A DNA stretch of 41,096 bases. Source: Pseudomonadota bacterium. Its GTDB lineage: Bacteria > Pseudomonadota > Gammaproteobacteria > CALCKW01. Below, one piece after another: positions 31,898-40,754 of this stretch. Location of the stretch: assembly GCA_039196715.1 (NCBI GenBank), contig JBCCUP010000041.1, forward strand, positions 1 to 41,096. The letters are read 5' to 3'. The position numbers and the translations under genes were made by a program. The notes under the pieces are model-generated. The model was not told the origin of the DNA. It saw only the letters and a list, made by a program, of their open reading frames with translations, and ran no database searches. The stretch's first letter is position 1; each line of letters starts with the position of its first letter.

Positions 31898-32088
31898 CCG
31901 CACCTCCTTGGCAGGCCGTGAATCGCGCACTGCGACACTGGCCACAGTCTACAGCCCGCACTGGTTGCTGTTGCACCCCGACTGGACGGACCTGTGGCAA
32001 ACCAGGTGGGCCACCCACGCGTCGCCCCAACGACGGCAGACGCCGCATAAGCGATCAGCGCCGTGTCGGCGGTTCTGGCGGCTGAACG

Positions 32089-32094
32089 TATACT
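32089..32094 (+). promoter_or_regulatory. Putative -10 element TATACT upstream of the FAD/GcvT dehydrogenase
   Basis: TATACT lies 70 bp upstream of the start at 32164 and is embedded in ACGTATACTC, so a GTATAC core overlaps it. No good -35 is visible at 17 bp, suggesting activator dependence. Evidence is limited to the hexamer and position. Confidence 0.35.
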
Positions 32095-32163
32095 CTGCAC
32101 ACCTTCGAGTGCGGTGCGCCCAGGGCTGCCCGGCTCGCTCAAATTGCCTGCGGAGTCAAACAC

Positions 32164-34728
32164 ATGGCCACGTTTCCCGAACGCGCCAAGGTCGTCATCA
32201 TCGGTCAGGGCGGTATCGTCGGCGCCTCGGTTGCGCACCACCTGATCGAGCGCGGCTGGGACGACATCGTCGGCATCGACACCTCCGCCATTCCGACCGA
32301 CGTTGGCTCAACCGCCCACGCCTCGGACTTCTGCTACGCGACCGCACACGACAACTTCACGTGCTACACCACGCTCTACAGCATCGACTTCTTCGAGAAG
32401 CGCGGCCACTACGCGAAGGTCGGTGGGCTCGAGGTGGCGCGCGTCGGGGACGACGAACGGCTCGGTGAGCTCAAGCGCAAGGTGGCTTCGGGCAAGGCAT
32501 TTGGCACACGCGCGACCATGATCTCCGCGGCCGAGGCGAAGGCGAAGTTCCCCCTGCTCGAGGAAGACATGATCACTGGCGCGCTCTGGGACCCGGACGC
32601 CGGGCTCGTGACGCCGCGCTCGCAGACCGTGGCCGGCGAGCTGGTTGAAGAGGGTGTGAAGACCGGCAAACTTGCCGCCTTCGCCAACACCGCCTGCACC
32701 GGGCTGGTGATCGAAGACGGGCGGATCAAAGGCGTCGAGACCTCGCGCGGTACCGTCCTCTGCGACTATGTGGTCAACTGCGCCGGCCTCTGGGGCCGCC
32801 TGATCGCCGAGATGGCCGGCGAGGACTTGCCAGTGATGCCGGTCGACCACCCGCTGACCTTCTTCGGCCCCTACACGGAATTCGAGGGCACGGGCAAGGA
32901 AATCGGCTACCCGCTGTTGCGCGACCAGGGCAACTCGGCCTACCTGCGTGACACCGGCGATCCGACCACCGCCGAGGGCGGGCAACTCGAGTGGGGTTAC
33001 TACGAAGAGAAAGACCCGCGCATGTGCCACCCGCGCGACCTCCTCTCGAAGGAAGACGCGCGCTTGTCACCGTCACAGCGGGACCTCGAGCTCGACCAGG
33101 TCATCGAGCCGCTCGAGCGCGCAATGGAGCTCACCCCGGCGCTCGCGGAGCTCGGCTACGACGAGAAGTACTCGTTCAACGGCCTGCTGCAGGTCACGGC
33201 TGACGGTGGCCCCTCGATCGGCGAATCCACCGCCGTGCGCGGTCTCTGGCACGCGATCGCGGTCTGGGTGAAAGACGGTCCGGGCACCGGCAAGGTCATC
33301 GCCGACTGGATGACCGACGGGCGCACCGCCGTCGACCACCACAGCATCGACGTCGCCCGCCTCTACCCGTTTCAGCAGGAGGAACAGTACATCGCCGACC
33401 GCTGTTACGAATCGGCCTTCAAGATCTACAACCCGGCGGTGCACGACCGCGAGCCGTACTCCAAGGGCCGCAGTGTGCGCCAACCGCCGTTCCACGAGCG
33501 CGAGGTTGCGCTCGGAGGGCATTTCATGGAACTCGCCGGGTGGGAGCGCGCGCACGGCTACGCGAGCAACGAACACCTGCTGGCCGAGTACGGCGACCGC
33601 GTGCCGGTGCGCGAGCACGAGTGGGACAACCGCCATTTCTGGCGTGTGTCGAACGCCGAACACCTGAAGCTCTCCGACGACGTCGGCATGATCAACCTCT
33701 GCCACTTTGCCGAGTTCGACGTACAGGGGCCGGACGCCGAGGCCCTGCTCGAGTGGGCCTGTGTGGCCAAGGTTGGCGGCACCACGCCGATCAACAAGGG
33801 CGTCTACACCCACTTCCTCGATGACACCGGCGGTGTGATGGCCGACCTCACCGTGCTGCGGCTCGCCGAGGACCACTACCGCGTGATCGACGGCGCCGAC
33901 GCCGGCCACCGCGACATGGTCTACACGCGGCGCCTGATCGAGGACAAGGGCTTCGACGCGACCGTCACGGACACGTCCGAGGACTACGGCTGCATCGGCG
34001 TCTGGGGACCGAACGCGCGCACGACCCTCGAGCAGATTGCCGCCGACCCGGCGGACCTCGGCAACGACGCCTTCCCCTTCGCCGCGATTCGCCATATCAC
34101 CCTCGGCGGGGTCGAGGTGATGGCACTGCGTCTCTCCTACGTCGGGGAGCAAGGCTGGGAGTTGCATTTCAGGATGGCCGACGGCCTCGCGCTCTGGGAT
34201 GCGATCCACGGCCTGGGTGTGACGCCCGTCGGCATCGAGACCTACGCCAACACACGGCGGATGGAGAAGAGCCTGCGGTTGCAGAACGCCGACCTGCTGA
34301 CCGACTACAACCTGCTCGAGGCGGACCTTGCCCGCCCCAAGGTCAAGGACGCGGATTTCCGCGGCAAGGCCGCCTACCTCGAACACCGCGCGCGGGACCA
34401 CCAGCCGGCGATGCTCTGCACGCTCTCGATGATCGACAACACCGACCCCAACGGTGTCAAACGCTACCCGCTGGGCAACCTGCCGATCATGGACCCGGAC
34501 AGCGGCGAGGTGCTGGTCGATGCACTCGGCCGACGGAGCTACACCACCTCGATCGCCTTCGGCCCGACCCTCGGCAAGAACATCGCGCTCGCCTACCTGC
34601 CACACGCCTACTGCGAGGTCGGCCGGACCCTGCACATGGACTACATGGGCGACACCTACCCGGTGCGCGTGGACGCCATCGGTTACGGTTCCCTGTACGA
34701 CCCGGAACACGCCAAGCCGCGCTCGTGA
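32164..34728 (+). CDS. FAD-dependent dimethylglycine/sarcosine dehydrogenase-like protein with GcvT domain
   Basis: An 854-aa two-part enzyme. Residues about 8-390 form a DAO-type FAD domain with VVIIGQGGIVGASVAHHL (dinucleotide site) and GSTAHASDF, in which His52 corresponds to the covalent FAD-linking histidine of dimethylglycine dehydrogenase. A linker (FAO_M-type) precedes a folate-binding GcvT domain at about 480-835 with LSYVGEQGWELHF, GIETYANTRRMEKSLR and the C-terminal barrel. Such enzymes oxidise N-methyl groups of dimethylglycine, sarcosine or related amines and pass the one-carbon unit to tetrahydrofolate. With ProXWV and the DmdA-like protein it fits methylated-osmolyte catabolism. 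GGAG lies 8 bases before the ATG. Confidence 0.87.
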   Translation: MATFPERAKVVIIGQGGIVGASVAHHLIERGWDDIVGIDTSAIPTDVGSTAHASDFCYATAHDNFTCYTTLYSIDFFEKRGHYAKVGGLEVARVGDDERLGELKRKVASGKAFGTRATMISAAEAKAKFPLLEEDMITGALWDPDAGLVTPRSQTVAGELVEEGVKTGKLAAFANTACTGLVIEDGRIKGVETSRGTVLCDYVVNCAGLWGRLIAEMAGEDLPVMPVDHPLTFFGPYTEFEGTGKEIGYPLLRDQGNSAYLRDTGDPTTAEGGQLEWGYYEEKDPRMCHPRDLLSKEDARLSPSQRDLELDQVIEPLERAMELTPALAELGYDEKYSFNGLLQVTADGGPSIGESTAVRGLWHAIAVWVKDGPGTGKVIADWMTDGRTAVDHHSIDVARLYPFQQEEQYIADRCYESAFKIYNPAVHDREPYSKGRSVRQPPFHEREVALGGHFMELAGWERAHGYASNEHLLAEYGDRVPVREHEWDNRHFWRVSNAEHLKLSDDVGMINLCHFAEFDVQGPDAEALLEWACVAKVGGTTPINKGVYTHFLDDTGGVMADLTVLRLAEDHYRVIDGADAGHRDMVYTRRLIEDKGFDATVTDTSEDYGCIGVWGPNARTTLEQIAADPADLGNDAFPFAAIRHITLGGVEVMALRLSYVGEQGWELHFRMADGLALWDAIHGLGVTPVGIETYANTRRMEKSLRLQNADLLTDYNLLEADLARPKVKDADFRGKAAYLEHRARDHQPAMLCTLSMIDNTDPNGVKRYPLGNLPIMDPDSGEVLVDALGRRSYTTSIAFGPTLGKNIALAYLPHAYCEVGRTLHMDYMGDTYPVRVDAIGYGSLYDPEHAKPRS

Positions 34729-35048
34729 GACGGCGCCGACAGCCCGCCCGCAGCACCGGCTGCGCTGCCGGGCGTACAGTTTACGGATTACTACTTACAC
34801 ACTAAGCGAGAGTTCGACGGTCATAAGAACGCCTGCCGCGCTATCATAGGGGGTGGCCAGCGCGATCGCGTGTGCGCTTGCGCGTGTGCGTCCCACCGGG
34901 GTACCCGGGTCGCGGCCGTGACCGGGGCCCGACAGGGGGACAGGCACAGCAGGCTGTGTGCACCCGCCGCGTACCGCGAAACCGGCGCGCGGGTGCGCAG
35001 TGACAAACGACCGTGTCGGCAGACGGGTTTTAACAGGGCTGATCTCGC
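34729..35048. other. Intergenic region upstream of the ATP-grasp operon
   Basis: A 320-bp non-coding stretch. It holds a possible -10 TATCAT (34842-34847) without a strong -35, and another copy of GACAGGCAC (34939-34947) that runs into a perfect CACAG-CAGG-CTGTG hairpin (34945-34958). No terminator with a T-run was seen after the dehydrogenase gene. Confidence 0.45.
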
Positions 35049-35879
35049 GTGATTCTTCGCTTTCTCTTGGTTGTGTCGTACATCGCCTACTGCGCTCGGT
35101 TGCGTACGAACCCAAGTCGCTACTTTCAGCTCAACGCGACCCACTTCAACCCGCACAAGGGCTACTTTTCCAAGCTCGACATCGATCAGCTGATCCCGAG
35201 CAAATGGCGGCTGCGGCAGTGCCTCGACAACGGCGTCGACACCGATTTCAGCTACCCGGTGTTCGTGAAGCCCGAGTGGGGCCAGAACGGCCACGGCATC
35301 CAGCGCGCCGACGACGCCGCCATGCTGACCTCGATCCGCACCCACGCGATCGATCGGAAGATGCCGCACATCATTCAGGAAGCCGCGCCGGGTGCACGCG
35401 AGTTCGAGATTTTCTGGGTGCTGTCGGCACAAGACGAGCGTCGACCGGCCGTGTTTGGTGTCGCCGAAGCCACCAACCCCTGTGCCGAGCGCTATCCGAT
35501 CAACAGCGTCAAACACCCGAACACGGCCTACCACGACATCACGGCGTCGCTGGACGACGCACAACTCGACGCACTGTGGCAGCACATGCGCAGCCTCGGG
35601 CGGCTGGTCATCGCGCGTGCCGGGGTACGCGCGGACACGATCGAGCAGCTGATCAACGGTGATTTCCACGTCATCGAGGTCAACCTCTTCGTGCCCATGC
35701 CCCTGCACGTGCTCGACGCCGACACCCCTTGGGAACAGCGTGTGCGCGAGGTCTGTCGCACCACGCGTGCGCTGGCCCACATGACCCGCCGCATCCCGCG
35801 AAATCAGGCCACGCGATCAATCTTCTTTCGCAAGTGGCGCTTGTCCCGGCGCAACAAGATGCTGCCGTTGACACGCTAG
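35049..35879 (+). CDS. ATP-grasp ligase-like protein 1
   Basis: A 276-aa predicted ATP-dependent carboxylate-amine ligase. The ATP-grasp nucleotide lysine is in YPVFVKPEWGQNGHGIQR (Lys74). QEAAPGAREFEIFWVLS corresponds to the second ATP-binding strand, and FHVIEVNLFVPMP (Glu210, Asn212) gives the Mg ligands. The protein lacks a full N-terminal pre-grasp domain; instead it begins with a hydrophobic segment (VILRFLLVVSYIAYCA). Members of this superfamily form peptide-like amide bonds (D-Ala-D-Ala ligase, glutathione synthetase, RimK). The start codon is GTG. It is the first gene of a three-gene operon with a second ATP-grasp protein and a permease. Substrates are unknown. Confidence 0.75.
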   Translation: MILRFLLVVSYIAYCARLRTNPSRYFQLNATHFNPHKGYFSKLDIDQLIPSKWRLRQCLDNGVDTDFSYPVFVKPEWGQNGHGIQRADDAAMLTSIRTHAIDRKMPHIIQEAAPGAREFEIFWVLSAQDERRPAVFGVAEATNPCAERYPINSVKHPNTAYHDITASLDDAQLDALWQHMRSLGRLVIARAGVRADTIEQLINGDFHVIEVNLFVPMPLHVLDADTPWEQRVREVCRTTRALAHMTRRIPRNQATRSIFFRKWRLSRRNKMLPLTR

Positions 35880-35888
35880 GGGCCGGGT

Positions 35889-36800
35889 GTGATCGAGTGG
35901 TTCAAGAAGCACGTGTACGCCGCGATCAGCGAGCGTTACATGCACGGCTGCAGCAACTACAACGACCTCGAGGTGCGCCGCAGCTGCCGTTCCAAGGAAC
36001 AGGGCCGCACCCGCTTCGCCGAAGGCGGTGTGCCGCACGCGCGCGGGCTGGTGTTCTTCAACCCGTGGAAGGCCCACCGGTTCGCCAAGGAACACGGCTT
36101 TCCGTTGGTCATCAAACCGAATGTCAGCGGCTATTCCCGCGGCAGCTATTTCCCGATCACCAATTTCCGGGACCTCTGGAAAGCCATGGCACTGGCGCGG
36201 ATCTGGTGGCCGCGAACCGTGGTCGAGCAGTACCTCGAAGGGCCCAACTACCGTGTGGTGACGGTCAAGGGCAAGATCATGTCGGTGATCCAGCGCTACC
36301 CGCCGTTCGTCATCGGCAACGGGCGCGACACGGTCTCGGCGCTGATCGATGCGGAGAACGCGATACGCGAATCGATGGCGCTCTACGGGGGCATGTTCCC
36401 CATCAGCAAAGGCGAGCTGGTGGTCAAACACCTGAAAAAGCACGGCCACACACTCGACAGCGTGCCGGCCGACGGTGAGCGTGTCGAGTGTTTTCACCGG
36501 GTCGCGCTCGCCCCGGGCGGCGTCGTCCACGCCATCGAAAGCGAGACCGTGCACCCGGACAACCTCGAGCTGTTCCTGCACGTGCTCGAGCTGTTCAAGG
36601 CGAACATCCTCGGCATCGACGTGATATTCGAGCGCGGCATCGAGGAGAGTCACAAGACGCAGCGCTGCATCGTCCTGGAAGTGAACTCGCGGCCGTACCT
36701 CAAGATGCACGACTACCCGCGCTACGGGAAGAAGCACGACCTGTCAGGTTACTACGCCGAGCTGGATCAACTGGCTGTGAACCAACCGCACACCTTCTGA
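35889..36800 (+). CDS. ATP-grasp ligase-like protein 2 (cyanophycin-synthetase/GshAB-like)
   Basis: A 303-aa ATP-grasp protein. PLVIKPNVSGYSRGSYFPI (Lys76) gives the ATP lysine and loop. VVEQYLEGPNYRVVTVKGKI and the PPFVIGNGRDTVSALIDAEN segment closely resemble the ATP-grasp core of cyanophycin synthetase and bifunctional glutathione synthetase. LGIDVIFE (Asp244) and IVLEVNSRPYL (Glu264, Asn266) supply metal ligands. It starts with GTG nine bases after the previous stop, with an AGGGG site, and its stop overlaps the permease start (TGATG), so all three genes are tightly coupled. It shares the fold but little sequence with ligase 1, suggesting two successive ligation steps. Confidence 0.82.
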   Translation: MIEWFKKHVYAAISERYMHGCSNYNDLEVRRSCRSKEQGRTRFAEGGVPHARGLVFFNPWKAHRFAKEHGFPLVIKPNVSGYSRGSYFPITNFRDLWKAMALARIWWPRTVVEQYLEGPNYRVVTVKGKIMSVIQRYPPFVIGNGRDTVSALIDAENAIRESMALYGGMFPISKGELVVKHLKKHGHTLDSVPADGERVECFHRVALAPGGVVHAIESETVHPDNLELFLHVLELFKANILGIDVIFERGIEESHKTQRCIVLEVNSRPYLKMHDYPRYGKKHDLSGYYAELDQLAVNQPHTF

Positions 36801-37945
36801 TGCCCCGCAGCAGCGCGCTGCGCTTCTACCAGTTCTCCGCTGCCCACGCCCTGCTGATCGGACTGTTGCCGTTCTACCTGCCGGCACTGCTGTGGCAAGC
36901 CGGCCAATCGCTCGCCGACATCGCCGTGTTCATTGCCATCGGCGGGTTCAGCTACGCGGCCTGCCTGCTGGCGTGGGACGCACTTCGCGCGCGCCACGCC
37001 TTCCCCGTGCTGGTGGTGCCCTCCTTCGTCTTGTGGCTCGCCGTGGTGGCCGCCACCGTGTTCGACCCCGAGTTTGCCACCACACCCCTCACCGCGGCGC
37101 TGTACGGCGCCTACGGTTGCTTCTACTGGATGACGCAGCGCCTGTTGTTTGTCGAATGCACCGGCCCGGACAACACCGGCCGACGCTTCGGCAATGCGCA
37201 GATTCTGGTCACGGTGTTGCTGAAGGTCGGCATCCTCTGCGGCGGCTTTCTCTGGGACCGGGCCGGTGCGGGCAGCGTGCTGACTGTCGCGGTCGTGTTG
37301 GGCCTGGTCACCACCGTGGCGAGCCTGCGCCTGAGCTGGCCGACTCACACCCGCGTGCCGGCGAGCCGTCCGCGTGACCTGGTCGGTTTCAGCGACCGCC
37401 ACCGATCGCGCGCCGTGTTCCTCGTCGACGGCGTGTTTCTCTTCGCCGAGAGTTTCTTCTGGGTCATCACCCTGTACGCGCTCGCCGACCAGAACATCGC
37501 CAACCTCGGCGTCCTGGTGGTGGTGCTGTCCGCGGTCCTGTCGGTGGTGTTCTACCTGATCAAGAACCGGCTCGACACGGCGCCGCCGCACCGGATCTAC
37601 GTGCTGGCTGTGCTCGGCTACGCGGCGTCGTGGGGGCTGCGTGGCGCCGTGGATCTGGCAGGCGGAGCCACCTGGAGCTACGTTGTCATCGTGCTCATCG
37701 CGTTCCTCACGGCGCTGTTTCGGCTGGTGTTCAACAAGCGTTTCTTCGATTTGGCCCGACTCGAGCAGCCCCATGCCTACATCGTCGCCAAGAGCCAGTG
37801 GTCGCAATTGGCCCTGGGCGTTGGCTACCTTGCCTGTGCCCTGACAGTCTTCGGTGGCCTGTCGCCAACGTGGGCTTTGCCGCTGTTCTACGCACTGCTG
37901 GTGCCCCTGACCGGGGTGTACTTGCGCTACCGCGCCGCGCTGTAG
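36800..37945 (+). CDS. MFS-like permease of the ATP-grasp operon
   Basis: A 381-aa integral membrane protein with about ten to twelve helices (for example HALLIGLLPFYLPALLWQAG at about 14-33, LADIAVFIAIGGFSYAACLL, VLVVPSFVLWLAVVAATVF, ILVTVLLKVGILCGGFLW, VVIVLIAFLTALFRLVFNKR). The layout fits the major facilitator superfamily, although canonical motif A is weak. ATG overlaps the previous stop as TGATG. Its place after two ligases suggests export of the ligated product, or import of a precursor (inference). The charged RHRSRAVFLVDGVF loop separates the two halves. Confidence 0.75.
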   Translation: MPRSSALRFYQFSAAHALLIGLLPFYLPALLWQAGQSLADIAVFIAIGGFSYAACLLAWDALRARHAFPVLVVPSFVLWLAVVAATVFDPEFATTPLTAALYGAYGCFYWMTQRLLFVECTGPDNTGRRFGNAQILVTVLLKVGILCGGFLWDRAGAGSVLTVAVVLGLVTTVASLRLSWPTHTRVPASRPRDLVGFSDRHRSRAVFLVDGVFLFAESFFWVITLYALADQNIANLGVLVVVLSAVLSVVFYLIKNRLDTAPPHRIYVLAVLGYAASWGLRGAVDLAGGATWSYVVIVLIAFLTALFRLVFNKRFFDLARLEQPHAYIVAKSQWSQLALGVGYLACALTVFGGLSPTWALPLFYALLVPLTGVYLRYRAAL

Positions 37946-37972
37946 CCACACCTGCCCATCACTTGAATTTAT

Positions 37973-38098
37973 GAGCCGATTTAGGCTCTTTAGTATCTAT
38001 TTATTCAAATTTGGAGTCATTTTTGGCATTTTACTTGATTTATATTATTGAGCCATAATAGACACATAAAATGTGAAAAAAGCACTCTTGAGCCACAT
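37973..38098 (+). promoter_or_regulatory. AT-rich hipBA promoter region with GAGCC operator motifs
   Basis: This AT-rich stretch contrasts with its GC-rich flanks. It contains GAGCC-GATTTA-GGCTC (37973-37988), an inverted repeat, and two further direct copies of TTGAGCCA(T/C)A at about 38048-38057 and 38088-38097. HipB-type repressors bind multiple inverted sites upstream of hipBA, so these are candidate operators. The first inverted repeat, followed by TTTAG, may also help terminate the upstream operon. Confidence 0.6.
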
Positions 38099-38455
38099 AT
38101 GTCTCACAGCATTGATATCCAGTCTGCTCCCATCGACCGTGTGGTCAGCGCGCTGACCCAGCGCCTCGACACCGAACGGCTGACCCAGAACGTGAGCCAG
38201 GCGAGCCTCGCGCAAACAGCCGGGGTCTCGCGCCGCACGGTGATCCGCATGGCCGCTGGCGAGGGCGTGTCACTCGAATCCTACGTGCGCGTCGCACTGG
38301 CCCTCGGCCTCACAGACGCGCTGTCAACGTTGTTGACGCCGCCCGAGCTGAGGCCACTTGAGCAACTCACCCGCAAACCCGCCCGCCAGCGCGCCAGCCG
38401 CGGCAGTACCGATGACACCGTCGCCTGGCACTGGGGCGACGAGAACGCGCCGTGA
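38099..38455 (+). CDS. hipB: HipB-like XRE-family antitoxin
   Basis: A 118-aa DNA-binding antitoxin. A Cro/C1 helix-turn-helix occupies about 30-75 (NVSQASLAQTAGVSRRTVIRMAAGEGVSLESYVRVALALGL). The C-terminal tail (QLTRKPARQRASRGSTDDTVAWHWGDENAP) is basic and would contact HipA. The ATG at 38099 is chosen; the longer frame from TTG at 38048 would run through the operator motifs. The stop overlaps the hipA GTG start (GTGA), typical of toxin-antitoxin coupling. HipB neutralises HipA and represses the operon. Confidence 0.88.
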   Translation: MSHSIDIQSAPIDRVVSALTQRLDTERLTQNVSQASLAQTAGVSRRTVIRMAAGEGVSLESYVRVALALGLTDALSTLLTPPELRPLEQLTRKPARQRASRGSTDDTVAWHWGDENAP

Positions 38456-39753
38456 GCACGTCGGCCTGGGTCGAGCTGTGGGGCCGCCGCATCGCGGGCG
38501 TGAGCTGGGACGCGGAGCGCGAGCACGGCGTGTTTCAGTACACCCCTGCGTTCGCGGCGTCGGCGATCGAGGTCGCACCGCTCACCATGCCGCTGCGCAC
38601 CGCACCTTACCGTTTCACCGCCCTGCCGCGCGAGAGCTTCCACGGTCTGCCGGGCCTGCTTGCCGATTGCTTGCCGGACCGCTTTGGCAACACCCTGATC
38701 AACGCATGGCTCGCCGAGCAGGGCCGCACGCCGGCGAGTTTCAACCCCGTCGAGCGTCTGTGCTACATCGGCTCTCGGGCAATGGGTGCACTGGAATTCA
38801 AACCGTCCATCGGGCTCGACGGGCGGGCCGGGCGCCGCATCGCGCTTGACGGGCTGGTCACACTGGCGAACCGCGTGTTGGACGAGCGCCTCGGGCTGAC
38901 CGGCGCGCTCGGCGGCCACGACGACCGAACCGACATCGAAAACATCCTGCGCGTCGGCACCAGCGCCGGTGGGGCGCGCGCCAAGGCCGTGTTGGCCTGG
39001 CACCCCGACACCGGCGCGTTCCGCTCCGGCCAGGTCGCCGCGGACAGCGGCTACCAACACTGGCTGGTCAAATTTGACGGGGTCCACGGCAACCGCGACA
39101 AGGAACTGGCCGACCCACAGGGATTCGGCCGAATCGAATACGCCTACGCGCGCATGGCCGCCGACGCGGGCATCGACATGAGCCCATCACGGCTGTTCGA
39201 GGAAGGGGGACGGGCGCACTTCATGACCCGGCGATTCGACCGGCGAGATGACGGTGCCAAGTGGCACATGCAGTCGCTGGCGGCGATGCGCCACTTCGAC
39301 TTCAACGCCGCCGGCAGCAACAGTTACGAGGAAGCGATCCAGACACTTCGGCAGCTTGGCCTGCCCGCATTGGATGTCGAGCAACAGGTGAGGCGTGCGG
39401 TGTTCAACGTGTTGGCGCGCAACCAGGACGACCACGTCAAGAACATTGCCTTCCTGATGGACAGCCGTGGCGATTGGCGGCTCAGCCCCGCTTTCGACGT
39501 CACCTACGCCTACAACCCGGACGGTGCCTGGACCAGCCAGCACCAGATGAGCCTGAACGGCAAGCGACGCGGCTTCACGCGCGACGACCTGGTCCGCTTC
39601 GCTGCGTACGCCAACCTGAAGAAACGCAAGGCCGACGCCCTCATCGAAGACGCACTCTCCGCCCTCGGCGCCTGGCCCGGACACGCGCGCGACGCCGGCG
39701 TCGACCCGGCGGACGCGGCGCGCATCGCCCGCAGCTTTCGCTGGCTCTCCTGA
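38452..39753 (+). CDS. hipA: HipA-family serine/threonine kinase toxin
   Basis: A 433-aa HipA kinase. The N-terminal subdomain 1-110 precedes the autophosphorylated P-loop, VGTSAGGARAKAVLAW, with Ser171 as likely phosphoacceptor. The ATP lysine is in HWLVKFDG (Lys207). The catalytic loop ARNQDDHVKNIAFL has Asp326 and Asn331, and LSPAFDVTY (Asp349) is the DFG equivalent. HipA phosphorylates glutamyl-tRNA synthetase in E. coli and causes dormancy; targets vary between homologues. All key residues are present, so the toxin looks active. The protein is of normal length and overlaps hipB by four bases. Confidence 0.93.
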   Translation: MSTSAWVELWGRRIAGVSWDAEREHGVFQYTPAFAASAIEVAPLTMPLRTAPYRFTALPRESFHGLPGLLADCLPDRFGNTLINAWLAEQGRTPASFNPVERLCYIGSRAMGALEFKPSIGLDGRAGRRIALDGLVTLANRVLDERLGLTGALGGHDDRTDIENILRVGTSAGGARAKAVLAWHPDTGAFRSGQVAADSGYQHWLVKFDGVHGNRDKELADPQGFGRIEYAYARMAADAGIDMSPSRLFEEGGRAHFMTRRFDRRDDGAKWHMQSLAAMRHFDFNAAGSNSYEEAIQTLRQLGLPALDVEQQVRRAVFNVLARNQDDHVKNIAFLMDSRGDWRLSPAFDVTYAYNPDGAWTSQHQMSLNGKRRGFTRDDLVRFAAYANLKKRKADALIEDALSALGAWPGHARDAGVDPADAARIARSFRWLS

Positions 39754-39785
39754 TACCCAGCGACACGGGCAGCAGGACAGAGCGG

Positions 39786-39791
39786 GTATAG
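39786..39791 (+). promoter_or_regulatory. Putative -10 element TATAGT upstream of the EEP lipoprotein
   Basis: TATAGT lies 40 bp upstream of the ATG at 39831 in the intergenic gap after hipA. No convincing -35 is seen. Evidence is only the hexamer and its position. Confidence 0.4.
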
Positions 39792-39830
39792 TCGAGCGCG
39801 TCTCCCTACCCCTGCGTGAACACCGATCCC

Positions 39831-40751
39831 ATGCGTACACACTCCGTTTGGGGGCACGCGCTGCTGGCTGTGCTGACCTGCAGCGTGCTCGCGGCCTGCC
39901 AAAGCGCTCCGCCCAACGCCCCACCGCCACACACCGATCGCAGCGCACTGCGAGTGGCCACCTGGAACATCCACTACATCTGGCTCAACCGTGACAGCGG
40001 TCGGTGGTCACGTGGCCACTGGGACGCACGCAAAGACGCCGCCCTTGCCGCCTTCAAGGCGCTGGACGCCGACGTGGTGGCGTTCCAGGAGATGGAGTCG
40101 TTCGGCGGCAGTGACGATGACAGCGTCAACCTCGCGCGTAGCGCGCTGTTGGCCGCCAACCCCGGCTACGCCGCCGCGGCGGTCGGCGACTGGCGCCGCT
40201 TCCCGTCCACACAACCGCTGCTCTACCGCACCGACCGCCTCACGCTGCTCGACCAGGGGTGGTTTTTCTTCTCAGACACGCCCGACCGGATCTACTCACG
40301 CAGCTTCGACGGCGGCTACCCCGCGTTCGCGTCCTGGGCGGCGTTCGAGCAGCACAGCACCCAACAGCGGTTTCGCGTGGTCAACGTCCACTACGACTTC
40401 TCCAGTCGACACAACCGACGTGCGTCCACCGCCCTGACCGTCGAGCGCACACGCAGCTGGGTGCAACAGGGCGACACCGTGTTCCTGGTGGGTGACCTCA
40501 ACGCACGACTGGGTTCGGACGTGGTCGCGACCTTGCGTGACGCCGGCTTCCGCTTTGCCGATATCGCCGGGTCGACCTACCACTTCAACCTGGGCCTCAA
40601 CCTCTTCGGCGCCATCGACCACATTGCCGCCACCCCGGGCGCCACACTTGAGCACGGGCCCTGGGTGCTCAGGCAGCGGTGGGACGGCGTCTGGCCCAGC
40701 GACCACTACCCCATCGCCGCGGACTACGCATTGAACGCCGGAGCCGACTGA
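39831..40751 (+). CDS. Endonuclease/exonuclease/phosphatase (EEP) family lipoprotein
   Basis: A 306-aa secreted EEP-fold hydrolase (DNase I, sphingomyelinase or inositol phosphatase superfamily). A type-II signal peptide ends in SVLAAC. Catalytic motifs are all present in order: ATWNIHY (Asn), VAFQEMES (Glu), VNVHYDFSSRHN (His), LVGDLNARLG (Asp, Asn), GAIDHIAAT (Asp) and SDHYPIA (Asp-His). The lipoprotein anchor places it in the periplasm or outer membrane. Substrate (nucleic acid, phospholipid or phosphoester) is not determinable. The ATG at 39831 gives a clean signal peptide; a GTG five codons upstream is possible. It is unrelated in sequence to the EEP fragment at 30190-30468. Confidence 0.9.
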   Translation: MRTHSVWGHALLAVLTCSVLAACQSAPPNAPPPHTDRSALRVATWNIHYIWLNRDSGRWSRGHWDARKDAALAAFKALDADVVAFQEMESFGGSDDDSVNLARSALLAANPGYAAAAVGDWRRFPSTQPLLYRTDRLTLLDQGWFFFSDTPDRIYSRSFDGGYPAFASWAAFEQHSTQQRFRVVNVHYDFSSRHNRRASTALTVERTRSWVQQGDTVFLVGDLNARLGSDVVATLRDAGFRFADIAGSTYHFNLGLNLFGAIDHIAATPGATLEHGPWVLRQRWDGVWPSDHYPIAADYALNAGAD

Positions 40752-40754
40752 CAC

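Noticed and set aside
33073-34710. 545-aa open frame on the minus strand
   Set aside because: It is antisense to the FAD/GcvT dehydrogenase, whose motifs are unmistakable; the composition is typical of a shadow frame.
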